From Sporohalobacter salinus (GTDB taxonomy: Bacteria; Bacillota; Halanaerobiia; Halobacteroidales; Acetohalobiaceae), in assembly GCF_016908635.1 (NCBI RefSeq), contig NZ_JAFBEG010000003.1, positions 62,001 to 126,000 on the forward strand: DNA of 64,000 bases. The letters are read 5' to 3'. Both the position numbers and the translations under genes were made by a program. Under the pieces are notes generated by a model that saw only the letters and a list, made by a program, of their open reading frames with translations, searched no databases and was not told where the DNA came from. Below, piece after piece: positions 45,415 to 54,019 of this stretch. Numbering within the stretch: position 1 is the stretch's first letter; every line of letters starts with the position of its first letter.

Positions 45415-47580
45415 ATGGGTTTTTTAGATGAACTGAAAGATAAACTTAAATTTGATAAATTAGAGTTTGCTCAGGACACCACTGTTAGATATTGGAGTTG
45501 GGGAATTGTAGTTTTTCTTGTCTTGACTTTAATTTTAACGATAGATTTCATTCCTAATCAAGTTAATTTGGAAGTAGGACAAGTCAGTTCTAGGGATGTA
45601 ATTGCTCCTAAAACAATTGAATATGTTGATGAAGCTAAGACTAAAGAATTAAAAAGCAAAGCTGCTCAATCAGTTTCGAAAGTATATATTGAAAAGGCTA
45701 ACATAACCACTAAAGTTCAGGTTGAACTTGATAATTTCTTTAAGGTTATTAGTAAATATAATGATATTGTCTCTAATAATAAAAAGGGAAATAATCAGAA
45801 ATTATCTAAATCTAAGAAGATAAAAAGGATTAAAGAGGAAACTGAGATAGAAGTTCCTAATCAAGTAATAGATCATCTTTTAGATGCTAATGGAGATACT
45901 TTGGACTATATTGAAGAGAAAACAAATAATATTATAATTAAGTATTTAAATCGCGGGATTAAAAGTGATGCTTTAGATCAGGTTAGACAACAGATAAAAG
46001 GTGATGTAGAATCATTGTCAGCAATTAGTCGTTATAAATATGTCATTGAAAATTTAATTCAACAGGTAATACGGCCTAATTTAATTCTAAATCAGGAAGA
46101 AACTGCTAAACGTAAAGAAAAAGCAATTGAGTCAGTAAAGCCTGTTACAAGAAGAATTCAGCAGGGTGAAGTGATTATTCGTCATGGAAAGGTAGTTACT
46201 AAAAAAGATATTGAAATTTTAAAGGAATTAGGATTGCGTCATAAGCAGATTAACTTTTTAGCTATTATAGGTTTAACTTTAACAGTGGTAATCTTTATTG
46301 TTATGTTTGTTATTTATCTTTCACAGTATTATTCTGAAGTAGTAAGTGATGAAGGGGTAGTTGCTTTATTAGGTATTTTACCAATTTTAACGTTGCTTTT
46401 GGCTAAAATCATGACTTTTTTCCCGATTGATAAGCAGAGTTATTTAGTGCCGATAGCTGGGATGTCGATGTTACTTACTGTTCTAGTAAATTATAATCTA
46501 GCTATCATGATAACAATAGCTATGAGTTTTATGGTTAGTTTAGTAACAGGAGGCGGAATTTCTGGAGCAGCTGTTGCTTTGGTAGGCGGTTTAGCAGGAG
46601 TTTATAGTGTTTCTAAAGTAAGTCAGCGTTCCGATCTAGTAAGGGCAGGATTCTATGTAAGTGGAGCTAGCGCTTTAGCAATTTTAGCTTTTGAGCTAAG
46701 CACTCCACCGGTTAATTTACTGCAGATGTTAAAAATGATAATCTGGGGTATACTAAATGGAATAGTAGCAGCAGTAATTACTAATGGATTTCTTCCTTAT
46801 TTAGAGAACACTTTTGGGATTACTTCAGCCGTTAAGTTACTGGAGCTTTCTAATCCTAATCAACCTCTTCTTAAAAAGTTGTTAGTAGAAGCACCAGGAA
46901 CCTATCATCATAGCGTGATTGTAGGTAATTTGGCTGAAGCAGCAGCAGATGAAGTAGGGGCTGATTCTTTATTTGTTCGGGTAGGTGCCTACTACCATGA
47001 TATAGGTAAGATTAAGCGGCCGTATTTCTTTACTGAAAACCAATTAGGTGATGAAAATCCACATGATAAATTATCCCCTACGCTCAGTACATTAATTATT
47101 ACCTCGCATGTTAAGGATGGAGTTGAATTGGCTAAAAAGTATGGACTTCCAAGTAGAGTAATTGATGTTATTAAACAGCATCACGGGATTAGTTTAATTT
47201 CTTTCTTTTATCAAGAAGCATGTCATGATGAAAAATATGAAAATGTAGATGAGAAGGAATTTAGATATAATGGGCCAAAGCCACAGACGAAGGAAGCGGC
47301 TTTAATTATGTTAGCAGATATAGTAGAAGCAGCAGTAAGATCAAAAGCAGAAGTACAGAGTAATCCTGATAAATTAGAAGCTTTGGTAAGAGGTTTAATT
47401 AGAAATAAATTAGAGGAAGGAGAGTTAGATGAATCAGATTTAACTCTTAAAGATTTAGATAAAATTGCTACTACTTTTGTAAAAGTATTAACAGGGATTT
47501 TCCATAATAGAGTAGAGTATCCAGATAATTTGGCTGAAGAGATTAAGGAGGAAAATGATATAAATGGAGATTCAGATTAA
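45415..47580 (+). CDS. pgpH: PgpH-type 7TM-HD cyclic-di-AMP phosphodiesterase
   Basis: A 721-aa protein with an N-terminal membrane helix, an extracellular 7TMR-HDED domain (about 50-275), seven membrane helices (about 280-480) and a cytoplasmic HD domain carrying TYHHSVIVGNLAE near 498 and YYHDIGKIKRPYFF near 523. Characterised relatives (PgpH/YqfF) hydrolyse c-di-AMP and thereby control K+ and osmotic balance, which fits with K+ transporters elsewhere in this window (inference). Its end overlaps ybeY by 17 bases. Confidence 0.94.
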   Translation: MGFLDELKDKLKFDKLEFAQDTTVRYWSWGIVVFLVLTLILTIDFIPNQVNLEVGQVSSRDVIAPKTIEYVDEAKTKELKSKAAQSVSKVYIEKANITTKVQVELDNFFKVISKYNDIVSNNKKGNNQKLSKSKKIKRIKEETEIEVPNQVIDHLLDANGDTLDYIEEKTNNIIIKYLNRGIKSDALDQVRQQIKGDVESLSAISRYKYVIENLIQQVIRPNLILNQEETAKRKEKAIESVKPVTRRIQQGEVIIRHGKVVTKKDIEILKELGLRHKQINFLAIIGLTLTVVIFIVMFVIYLSQYYSEVVSDEGVVALLGILPILTLLLAKIMTFFPIDKQSYLVPIAGMSMLLTVLVNYNLAIMITIAMSFMVSLVTGGGISGAAVALVGGLAGVYSVSKVSQRSDLVRAGFYVSGASALAILAFELSTPPVNLLQMLKMIIWGILNGIVAAVITNGFLPYLENTFGITSAVKLLELSNPNQPLLKKLLVEAPGTYHHSVIVGNLAEAAADEVGADSLFVRVGAYYHDIGKIKRPYFFTENQLGDENPHDKLSPTLSTLIITSHVKDGVELAKKYGLPSRVIDVIKQHHGISLISFFYQEACHDEKYENVDEKEFRYNGPKPQTKEAALIMLADIVEAAVRSKAEVQSNPDKLEALVRGLIRNKLEEGELDESDLTLKDLDKIATTFVKVLTGIFHNRVEYPDNLAEEIKEENDINGDSD

Positions 47581-47989
47581 TAATTTACAGGAAAAAATAG
47601 ATGTTAATAATGGAGTAATAGATTTAGTAAATGAAGTTGTTAAAGAAGTAGAGAGCAGCGAAGGAGTTAAAGCTCGGGAAGTTAGTATTGCTTTAGTAGA
47701 TAATGAATATATCAAAGAGTTAAATGCTAAGTATCGCGAATTGGATGAACCGACAGATGTTTTATCATTTCCATTGAATGGAGAAATGTTAGGTGATATA
47801 ATTATTTCTTTAGAACGGGCTAAAAGTCAGGCTAATAATTATAATCATTCTTTAGATAGAGAAGTAGGTTTTCTAATAGTCCACGGGATGTTGCATCTTT
47901 TGGGATACGATCATAAAGAGGAAGAAGCGAAAAAAGAGATGAGAAAGAAAGAAGAGGAAGTTTTAAATAAGCTTGATTTAGAAAGATAA
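47564..47989 (+). CDS. ybeY: Endoribonuclease YbeY
   Basis: YbeY is a zinc-dependent RNase for 16S rRNA 3' end maturation and ribosome quality control. The 141-aa protein has DEPTDVLSFPL near residue 62 and the metal motif HGMLHLLGYDH near 106. The start lies inside the end of pgpH and has a GGAGG site upstream, so translation is coupled. dgkA, which often follows ybeY in Firmicutes, is replaced here by a CNNM-type gene. Confidence 0.96.
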   Translation: MEIQINNLQEKIDVNNGVIDLVNEVVKEVESSEGVKAREVSIALVDNEYIKELNAKYRELDEPTDVLSFPLNGEMLGDIIISLERAKSQANNYNHSLDREVGFLIVHGMLHLLGYDHKEEEAKKEMRKKEEEVLNKLDLER

Positions 47990-48018
47990 CATGGGGGTTA
48001 ACTTAGAGGAGGACTGAG

Positions 48019-49314
48019 ATGGGGAATTTAACATCTATCTTAGAACTAGTAGTTTTAGGATCTTTATTTATTTTATCAGGTTTTTTCTCTGGCTCAGAAA
48101 CAGCTTTAATGTCGGTTAATAGAGTCAAGGTAAGGCATTTAGCTCAAGAAGGGGATTCTAAAGCTGAGCTTGTGGATAATTTATTAGGACAGCCTAATAA
48201 ATTATTGACTACTATATTAGTAGGAAATAACTTAGTTAATGTTGCTGCTTCCTCGATTGCTACTGCTTTGGCTATTGAAGTTTTTGGAGCTAAAGGAGTA
48301 GGGATTGCTACTGGAGGAGTAACACTTTTTATTTTAGTTTTTGGTGAAATTACGCCAAAATCTTTTGCTACTCAAAATTCTGAATTAGCGTCTAAGTGGG
48401 TAGCAGGTTATATTCAAATCTTTTCTTATATATTTTTTCCTTTTATTAAAGTTTTAACTTTTGTGACTAATTTTATAATTAAGGCTTTAGGTGGTCAACC
48501 ACAGAAGAATGAACCTTTTGTTACTGAGGAAGAGATTAAGAAGTTTGTTACTGTTGGTGAGAAAGAAGGAGTTATTGAGTCTGATGAAAAAGAGATGATT
48601 AACAGTATTTTTGATTTTGATGATACTTTAGTTAAAGAAATTATGGTTCCACGGATAGATATGGTTTGTGTTGATATTGAGACTTCAGTTGATGACTTAG
48701 TGGAGATTATTATTGATTGGGGTTATTCTAGAATTCCGGTTTATAATGATACAGTAGATAATATAGTTGGTATTCTATATGCCAAGGATCTTTTGACTTT
48801 TTTAAATAATGAAGGCCCATCGGAGTTAAGAAAGATTATGAGACCTGCTTATTATGTACCGGAGACAAAAGAAGTAGATACACTGCTTACTGAACTTAGA
48901 AAAGAGAGAATTCATATGGCAATTGTACTTGATGAATATGGAGGGACTGCTGGATTAATAACGATTGAGGATTTGTTAGAAGAGATAGTTGGAGACATTC
49001 AGGATGAGTATGATGAAGAGGAAAACTTAATTGAAGTTATTTCTAAAAATGAAATTTTAGTAGATGCTAAAGTTGATATTGATGAAGTTAATGAAATAAT
49101 GGATATCTATCTACCGGAAGAAGATTATGAGACTGTTGGTGGTTTTATTCTGAGCACTTTAGGCTATGTTCCAGAAGCTGGAGAAGAGATAGAATTTAAT
49201 AATTTGAAATTAATTATTGAAGAGACTATTCAACGTAGGATTTCTGAAGTAAGAATTAAGAATGAGGAGGATAAAGAAGAGGAGGAGTTAGAACCCCAGA
49301 ACAATGATGGCTAA
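48019..49314 (+). CDS. CNNM/CorC-type (hemolysin-family) membrane transporter
   Basis: A 431-aa protein of the former 'hemolysin C' family, now seen as CNNM/CorC Mg2+ or Co2+ exporters. It has a DUF21 membrane domain (about 1-190) with FSGSETALMSVNRVK, a CBS pair (about 205-330) with LVKEIMVPRIDMV and AIVLDEYGGTAGLITIEDLL, and a CorC_HlyC C-terminal domain (about 345-420). Metal specificity is not visible. AGAGGAGG is upstream of ATG 48019. Confidence 0.92.
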   Translation: MGNLTSILELVVLGSLFILSGFFSGSETALMSVNRVKVRHLAQEGDSKAELVDNLLGQPNKLLTTILVGNNLVNVAASSIATALAIEVFGAKGVGIATGGVTLFILVFGEITPKSFATQNSELASKWVAGYIQIFSYIFFPFIKVLTFVTNFIIKALGGQPQKNEPFVTEEEIKKFVTVGEKEGVIESDEKEMINSIFDFDDTLVKEIMVPRIDMVCVDIETSVDDLVEIIIDWGYSRIPVYNDTVDNIVGILYAKDLLTFLNNEGPSELRKIMRPAYYVPETKEVDTLLTELRKERIHMAIVLDEYGGTAGLITIEDLLEEIVGDIQDEYDEEENLIEVISKNEILVDAKVDIDEVNEIMDIYLPEEDYETVGGFILSTLGYVPEAGEEIEFNNLKLIIEETIQRRISEVRIKNEEDKEEEELEPQNNDG

Positions 49315-49342
49315 GCTGGATATAAATGGAGGGCACTAGATA

Positions 49343-49960
49343 ATGTTGAAGAATCTGCGTAATTACCTAATTACTGGATTGATAATTCTCCTGCCTTTAG
49401 TAGTAACTGTATATATAATAACTGGAATTTTTAGTGCAGTAGATGGTTTTTTGCGGCCAGTAATTGAGTTAGTGATAGGCAGGTCAGTTTATGGTTTAGG
49501 TTTTATTCTAACTATATTTGTGATTTTAGGAGTTGGAATTATAGGGACTAATGTTTTAGGTAAGCGTTTGATTGAGTTTGGAGAGAAATTTTTAACTAAG
49601 ATTCCGGTAGTTAAGGATATTTATGTTACAGTACAACAGATAATTAATGCTTTATTTTTGAAAAATAAGACTGCTTTTAGAAAGGTAGTAATAGTAGAAT
49701 ATCCGCGGAAAGGATTATATCAAGTAGGATTTATAACCAGTGATGGGGTGGGAGAAGTTCAACAGAACACTGATGAGAAGATAGTAAATGTCTTTATTCC
49801 TACAACTCCTAACCCAACTTCTGGTATGTTAATTTTGGTTCCTCATAAAGATATTACATATTTAGATATGACAGTGGAAGAAGGAATGAAGTTTATTATT
49901 TCTGGTGGAACAGTAGTTTCAGAAAAAGGTGATATTAATCTATTGAATGGTAAAGACTAA
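49343..49960 (+). CDS. DUF502-family membrane protein
   Basis: A 205-aa protein of the DUF502 family. Two membrane helices (about 8-30 and 50-72) flank a short loop, followed by a soluble region with KIPVVKDIYVTVQQI, VVIVEYPRKGLYQVGF, and VFIPTTPNPTSGML. The function is unknown in the family; it is usually a single-copy membrane protein with wide distribution. It lies between the CNNM gene and cdd, 28 bases after the former. Confidence 0.9.
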   Translation: MLKNLRNYLITGLIILLPLVVTVYIITGIFSAVDGFLRPVIELVIGRSVYGLGFILTIFVILGVGIIGTNVLGKRLIEFGEKFLTKIPVVKDIYVTVQQIINALFLKNKTAFRKVVIVEYPRKGLYQVGFITSDGVGEVQQNTDEKIVNVFIPTTPNPTSGMLILVPHKDITYLDMTVEEGMKFIISGGTVVSEKGDINLLNGKD

Positions 49961-49980
49961 ATATAGGAAGGTGCAAAATT

Positions 49981-50388
49981 ATGGAAAATAAGCTGCAGGA
50001 AAAGTTAATCAAAGCGGCTATTAATGCCCGTGAAAATGCCTATGTACCTTATTCGGAGTTTGCTGTAGGTTCGGCTGTTTTAACCAAAGAAGGAGAAATT
50101 TATACTGGCTGTAATATCGAAAATATTTCCTACAGTTTGACTAACTGTGCTGAGCGAACTGCTATATTTAAGGCGATTTCCGAAGAAAAAAATACAGAAA
50201 TTATAGCAATTGCTATTGTAGCAGATACAAAACATCCCTGTGTCCCCTGTGGTGCTTGTCGGCAGGTAATGATAGAGTTTGGAGGTCGAGATTTAAAAGT
50301 GCTTATGGCTAATTTAAGTGGAGATACTTTAATTAAAGAGTTAGATGAATTATTTTGGGGCAGGGTTAATGAGGAGATTTTGGAATAA
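49981..50388 (+). CDS. cdd: Cytidine deaminase
   Basis: Cdd deaminates cytidine and deoxycytidine to uridine compounds in pyrimidine salvage. The 135-aa protein has the zinc motifs of tetrameric enzymes: NCAERTAIF near residue 55 and PCVPCGACRQV near 87, plus the substrate loop YSEFAVGSAVL. Ribosome site GGAAGG precedes ATG 49981. Its stop overlaps the start of the GNAT gene (TAATG). Confidence 0.97.
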   Translation: MENKLQEKLIKAAINARENAYVPYSEFAVGSAVLTKEGEIYTGCNIENISYSLTNCAERTAIFKAISEEKNTEIIAIAIVADTKHPCVPCGACRQVMIEFGGRDLKVLMANLSGDTLIKELDELFWGRVNEEILE

Positions 50389-50852
50389 TGGATAATATGA
50401 ATCATACAATTGAAGTAATGACGGATTATGATCAAGAGCTTTTAGATGAATTGGTTCAACTAGAAGTTGATTCTTTTGGGATAGGTGGTTTAAATAAGTG
50501 GCATTTAGTGCCGATGATTAATCATGGTAAAGTTTTTGTAATTTATGATGATAATAAGCCAATAGGTTTAGCAGAGACTATGCGTGATTTTGAGAATCCG
50601 GAATTAGTTTATTTATTTGGTTTTTTGATTCACAAAGAGTATAGAAATCAGGGATTGGGTACTAAATTAATGGAATATATTCTAGAGCAACTTAAAGAAG
50701 AAGGCTTTCGTGAACTGGAGCTTACTGTTGCTCCTGATAATCAACCGGCTTATCATCTTTATAAAAATAAGTTTGGATTTAAAGAAGAGGACTATAGAAA
50801 AAAAGAGTATGGTAGAGATGAACCACGTCTTGTAATGAAAGTTGATCTATAA
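50388..50852 (+). CDS. GNAT-family N-acetyltransferase
   Basis: A 154-aa acetyltransferase domain. The acetyl-CoA loop is seen in IHKEYRNQGLGTKLMEYI near residue 88, followed by LTVAPDNQPAYHLYKNKFGF. The substrate is unknown. It overlaps cdd by one base and ends 3 bases before era, so it is expressed as part of this housekeeping run. A GNAT gene at this exact place is not part of the usual Firmicutes cdd-era pair. Confidence 0.85.
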   Translation: MDNMNHTIEVMTDYDQELLDELVQLEVDSFGIGGLNKWHLVPMINHGKVFVIYDDNKPIGLAETMRDFENPELVYLFGFLIHKEYRNQGLGTKLMEYILEQLKEEGFRELELTVAPDNQPAYHLYKNKFGFKEEDYRKKEYGRDEPRLVMKVDL

Positions 50853-50855
50853 TAG

Positions 50856-51776
50856 ATGGAGAGTGATGAAGTTTTGAATAAAGAGAAGGATTTTAAATCA
50901 GGATTTATTACAGTATTGGGGCAACCTAATGTAGGAAAGTCTACATTAATTAATTATTTAATTGGACAAAAGATAGCTATTACGACACCAAAGAAACAGA
51001 CAACTCGTAATAAGCTTCAATGTATTTTAACTCGTGATGATGCTCAGCTTATATTTATTGATACACCAGGAGTTCATCGTCCTAAGGATAAGATGAGTGA
51101 ATATATGGTGGATACTGCTTATAAGGCTTTAAAGAAAGTAGAGCTTATATATTTTATGGTTGATGCTCAAAAAGGTATTACTGAATTAGAACGAAAGATT
51201 AATAATCAATTGTCTGGTCTTGAAACGCCTAAAATTATAGTTTTAAATAAGATAGATTTGGTTTCTAAAAATAAATTGAAAAATTTAATTGAATCCTGCC
51301 AGCGATTAGGAGATTATGATGAAATTATTCCCGTTTCAGCTGAAAAAGGTCAGAATACCGAAGCATTGATTGAGAAGAGTATTGAATTTTTACCGTCAGG
51401 TCCTAAGTATTATCCAGAGGATATGGTTACTGATCAGATTGAGCAATTTATTATTACGGAATTAATCAGAGAAAAAATAATGTATTTAACTAGAGAGGAA
51501 GTTCCCCATTCTGTAGCTTTAGAGGTAGTTCAAATGGGTAAAAGAGAAAACCAGGACTTAATTGATGTTAATGTTAATATCTATGTAGAGAGAGATTCAC
51601 AGAAAGGAATTATTATCGGGAAAGGCGGTAAGAGGCTTAAAGAGATTGGAAGACGCGCAAGAGAAGATATAGAAGCCCTGCTAGGGAGTCAAATATATTT
51701 GGACTTATGGGTAAAAGTAAGAAAGAATTGGAGAGATAAGGAGGATGCATTAAAGATGTTAGGCTATCGGGGGTGA
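50856..51776 (+). CDS. era: GTPase Era
   Basis: Era is an essential GTPase for 16S rRNA processing and 30S assembly. The 306-aa protein has G1 GQPNVGKSTL near residue 22, G3 DTPGVH near 69, G4 NKIDL near 132 and a C-terminal KH domain (GIIIGKGGKRLKEIGRRAR near 253). ATG 50856 lies close to the previous stop; in-frame TTG at 50874 is another possible start. mgtE follows directly, where recO is more common. Confidence 0.97.
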   Translation: MESDEVLNKEKDFKSGFITVLGQPNVGKSTLINYLIGQKIAITTPKKQTTRNKLQCILTRDDAQLIFIDTPGVHRPKDKMSEYMVDTAYKALKKVELIYFMVDAQKGITELERKINNQLSGLETPKIIVLNKIDLVSKNKLKNLIESCQRLGDYDEIIPVSAEKGQNTEALIEKSIEFLPSGPKYYPEDMVTDQIEQFIITELIREKIMYLTREEVPHSVALEVVQMGKRENQDLIDVNVNIYVERDSQKGIIIGKGGKRLKEIGRRAREDIEALLGSQIYLDLWVKVRKNWRDKEDALKMLGYRG

Positions 51777-51784
51777 AGTAGACT

Positions 51785-53128
51785 ATGGAAGAAGTGATGG
51801 CAGATAAAATCAAGGAATTAATTGCTCAAGGGAATGAAAAATTATTACAACAGAAGGTAGATGAATTATATCCAGCGGATTTAGCAGAAATATTAGTAGA
51901 TACAACCACAAAGGAGACTAAAATTCTAGTTAAGTTAATTGAAGAAGAAAAATTAGCCGATGTTCTAGCAGAAGTTGATTATGAGGTAGAAAAGAAGTTA
52001 CTTACCTTCTTATCTAATAATCGGTTAACTCATATTCTTGATGAGATGTATTCTGATGATGTAGCTGACTTATTGGGAGCGCTTAATATAGGTCAGACCA
52101 AAGAACTTCTAACTTTGATGAAGGAAGAGAAAGCAGAGCAGATTCAGCATTTATTAGGTTATGATGAAGAGAGTGCCGGTGGTCGGATGACTACTGAATA
52201 TATTGCTATGAAACAAGAAAAGACAGTTGAAGAGTCAATTCAAAAACTGCGAGATATTGCTCCTGAGGCGGAGATGGTCTATTATGTTTATGTAGTAGAT
52301 GAAAAACAAGAGCTTAAAGGTGTCCTGTCAATGAGAGAATTGATTGCGGCTCCACCAGAAAAAAAGATTAAAGATATTATGCATGAACAGGTGATTACAG
52401 TAAATGTTAGTCTCGATCAGGAGGAAGTTGCCAGGTTAATCTCTAAATATGATTTATTAGCTGTACCTGTAGTTAATAACCGTGGACTTTTATTGGGAAT
52501 TATTACTTTTGATGATATTCTTGATGTTATTGAAGAAGAGGCTACCGAGGATATGCATAGAATGGCTGGAAATGTTGAACTCGATGTTGAACATAGAGGT
52601 GAAATTATTAATGGAGTTATAAAGAGGCTCCCATGGTTAATTATTCTTTTATTTGCCAGCTTATTATCAGCTAATGTGCTTGAGTTTTTTGAAGGGGTAT
52701 TGAGTTCAGTTGTGATTTTAACTTTCTTTATGCCGACGTTAGCGGGCACAGGAGGTAATGCTGCTACTCAGTCTCTAGCAGTAGTGGTCCGGGGACTAGG
52801 AACTGGAGATATAAGGACAAGAGAAATTTTAGAATATTTAGGGAATGAATTAAAGGTAGGAGTATTGATTGCTCTAGCCTGTGGTTTAATAATTGGAACA
52901 GTAGCTTTTTTGTGGCAGGGAAATTATATGTTAGGTGTTGTTGTTGGTTTAGCAATGATTGGAAATATAATAACAGCAACTATTGTAGGTACAACCATGC
53001 CTTTTATTATAAATTATTTAGGGGCTGATCCTGCGGTGGCAGCGGGTCCTTTTATTACAACTTTGATAGATGTTTTTGGATATTTTATTTACTTTAGTCT
53101 TGCGAAATTATTTATAAATTATTTATAA
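51785..53128 (+). CDS. mgtE: Magnesium transporter MgtE
   Basis: A 447-aa MgtE Mg2+ channel: N-terminal superhelical domain (about 10-130), CBS pair (about 138-255), connecting helix and five membrane helices (about 285-447). The pore signature appears as PTLAGTGGNAATQSLAVVVRG near 318. The N domain and CBS pair close the channel at high internal Mg2+ (known). The next gene deoC starts 31 bases later. The protein also lies near another Mg-related CNNM gene. Confidence 0.95.
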   Translation: MEEVMADKIKELIAQGNEKLLQQKVDELYPADLAEILVDTTTKETKILVKLIEEEKLADVLAEVDYEVEKKLLTFLSNNRLTHILDEMYSDDVADLLGALNIGQTKELLTLMKEEKAEQIQHLLGYDEESAGGRMTTEYIAMKQEKTVEESIQKLRDIAPEAEMVYYVYVVDEKQELKGVLSMRELIAAPPEKKIKDIMHEQVITVNVSLDQEEVARLISKYDLLAVPVVNNRGLLLGIITFDDILDVIEEEATEDMHRMAGNVELDVEHRGEIINGVIKRLPWLIILLFASLLSANVLEFFEGVLSSVVILTFFMPTLAGTGGNAATQSLAVVVRGLGTGDIRTREILEYLGNELKVGVLIALACGLIIGTVAFLWQGNYMLGVVVGLAMIGNIITATIVGTTMPFIINYLGADPAVAAGPFITTLIDVFGYFIYFSLAKLFINYL

Positions 53129-53159
53129 ATAAATCATATTATTAGGGGAGTGGATTAGA

Positions 53160-53864
53160 ATGGCAATTAAACCGAAAGATATGGCGAAAATGCTTGACCA
53201 TACTATTCTAAAGCCTGATGCTACTATCGAGGAAGTAAAAGAGAAGTGTGAGGAAGCTAAGAAATACAACTTTGTTTCGGTTTGTATTAATCCTTGTTAT
53301 GTACCACTAGTGACTGAATTATTAAAAGATAGTTCCATTAAAGTTTGTACAGTAGTTGGGTTTCCACTTGGAGGATCTACTACAGAAGTTAAGGCTTTTG
53401 AGACTAAGAATGCTATTAGAAATGGTGCTGAGGAGATAGATATGGTGGCTAATATTAGTGCAATTAAATCGGGTGAATTTGGAATAGTGCGTGATGATAT
53501 TAAGACGGTAGTAGATGCTACTAAGGTTGCAGGAGTTACAAGAGATGTAATAACTAAAGTGATTATTGAAGCTTGTTATCTAACTAAAGAAGAAAAGATT
53601 AAGGTTAGTGAAATAATTAAAGATGTAGGAGCTGACTTTGTTAAAACATCAACAGGATTAGGAACTGAAGGAGCTACTACTGAGGATGTAAGCTTAATTA
53701 GAAAGACAGTTGGTCGTCCTATTGGTGTAAAGGCATCTGGTGGTATTCGTAATTTTGATGATGCCCTGGATATGTTGGATGCAGGGGCCAACAGGATAGG
53801 TTCTAGTAGTGGAGTAGCAATTGTGACTGGCGAAAGAAGAGAAGAAAAAGAGGATGATGAATAA
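53160..53864 (+). CDS. deoC: Deoxyribose-phosphate aldolase
   Basis: DeoC splits 2-deoxyribose-5-phosphate into acetaldehyde and glyceraldehyde-3-phosphate in nucleoside catabolism. The 234-aa TIM barrel has DHTILKPDAT near residue 12, VCTVVGFPLGG near 61, EEIDMVANI near 91, the Schiff-base lysine in FVKTSTGLG near 160, and VKASGGIRN near 189. A short acidic tail (GERREEKEDDE) ends the protein. A terminator follows; together with cdd it suggests nucleoside salvage. Confidence 0.96.
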   Translation: MAIKPKDMAKMLDHTILKPDATIEEVKEKCEEAKKYNFVSVCINPCYVPLVTELLKDSSIKVCTVVGFPLGGSTTEVKAFETKNAIRNGAEEIDMVANISAIKSGEFGIVRDDIKTVVDATKVAGVTRDVITKVIIEACYLTKEEKIKVSEIIKDVGADFVKTSTGLGTEGATTEDVSLIRKTVGRPIGVKASGGIRNFDDALDMLDAGANRIGSSSGVAIVTGERREEKEDDE

Positions 53865-53898
53865 AAATTTTGTTTAAATTAATATCATATAAGTATTA

Positions 53899-53926
53899 AA
53901 CCGTGGGCCCCCCACGGTTATTTTAT
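53899..53926 (+). terminator. Terminator after deoC
   Basis: AACCGTGG and CCACGGTT pair around GCCCC and are followed by ATTTTATT. It ends the long yqfC-deoC series. Confidence 0.9.
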
Positions 53927-54019
53927 TAATGGATAATTTATTTAATAGAAAGTGAAGTCACAAAGTTCAAAAAAAGACATAAAATAATTAGTAACTATTG
54001 TGATGTAGGGGGGGCAATT

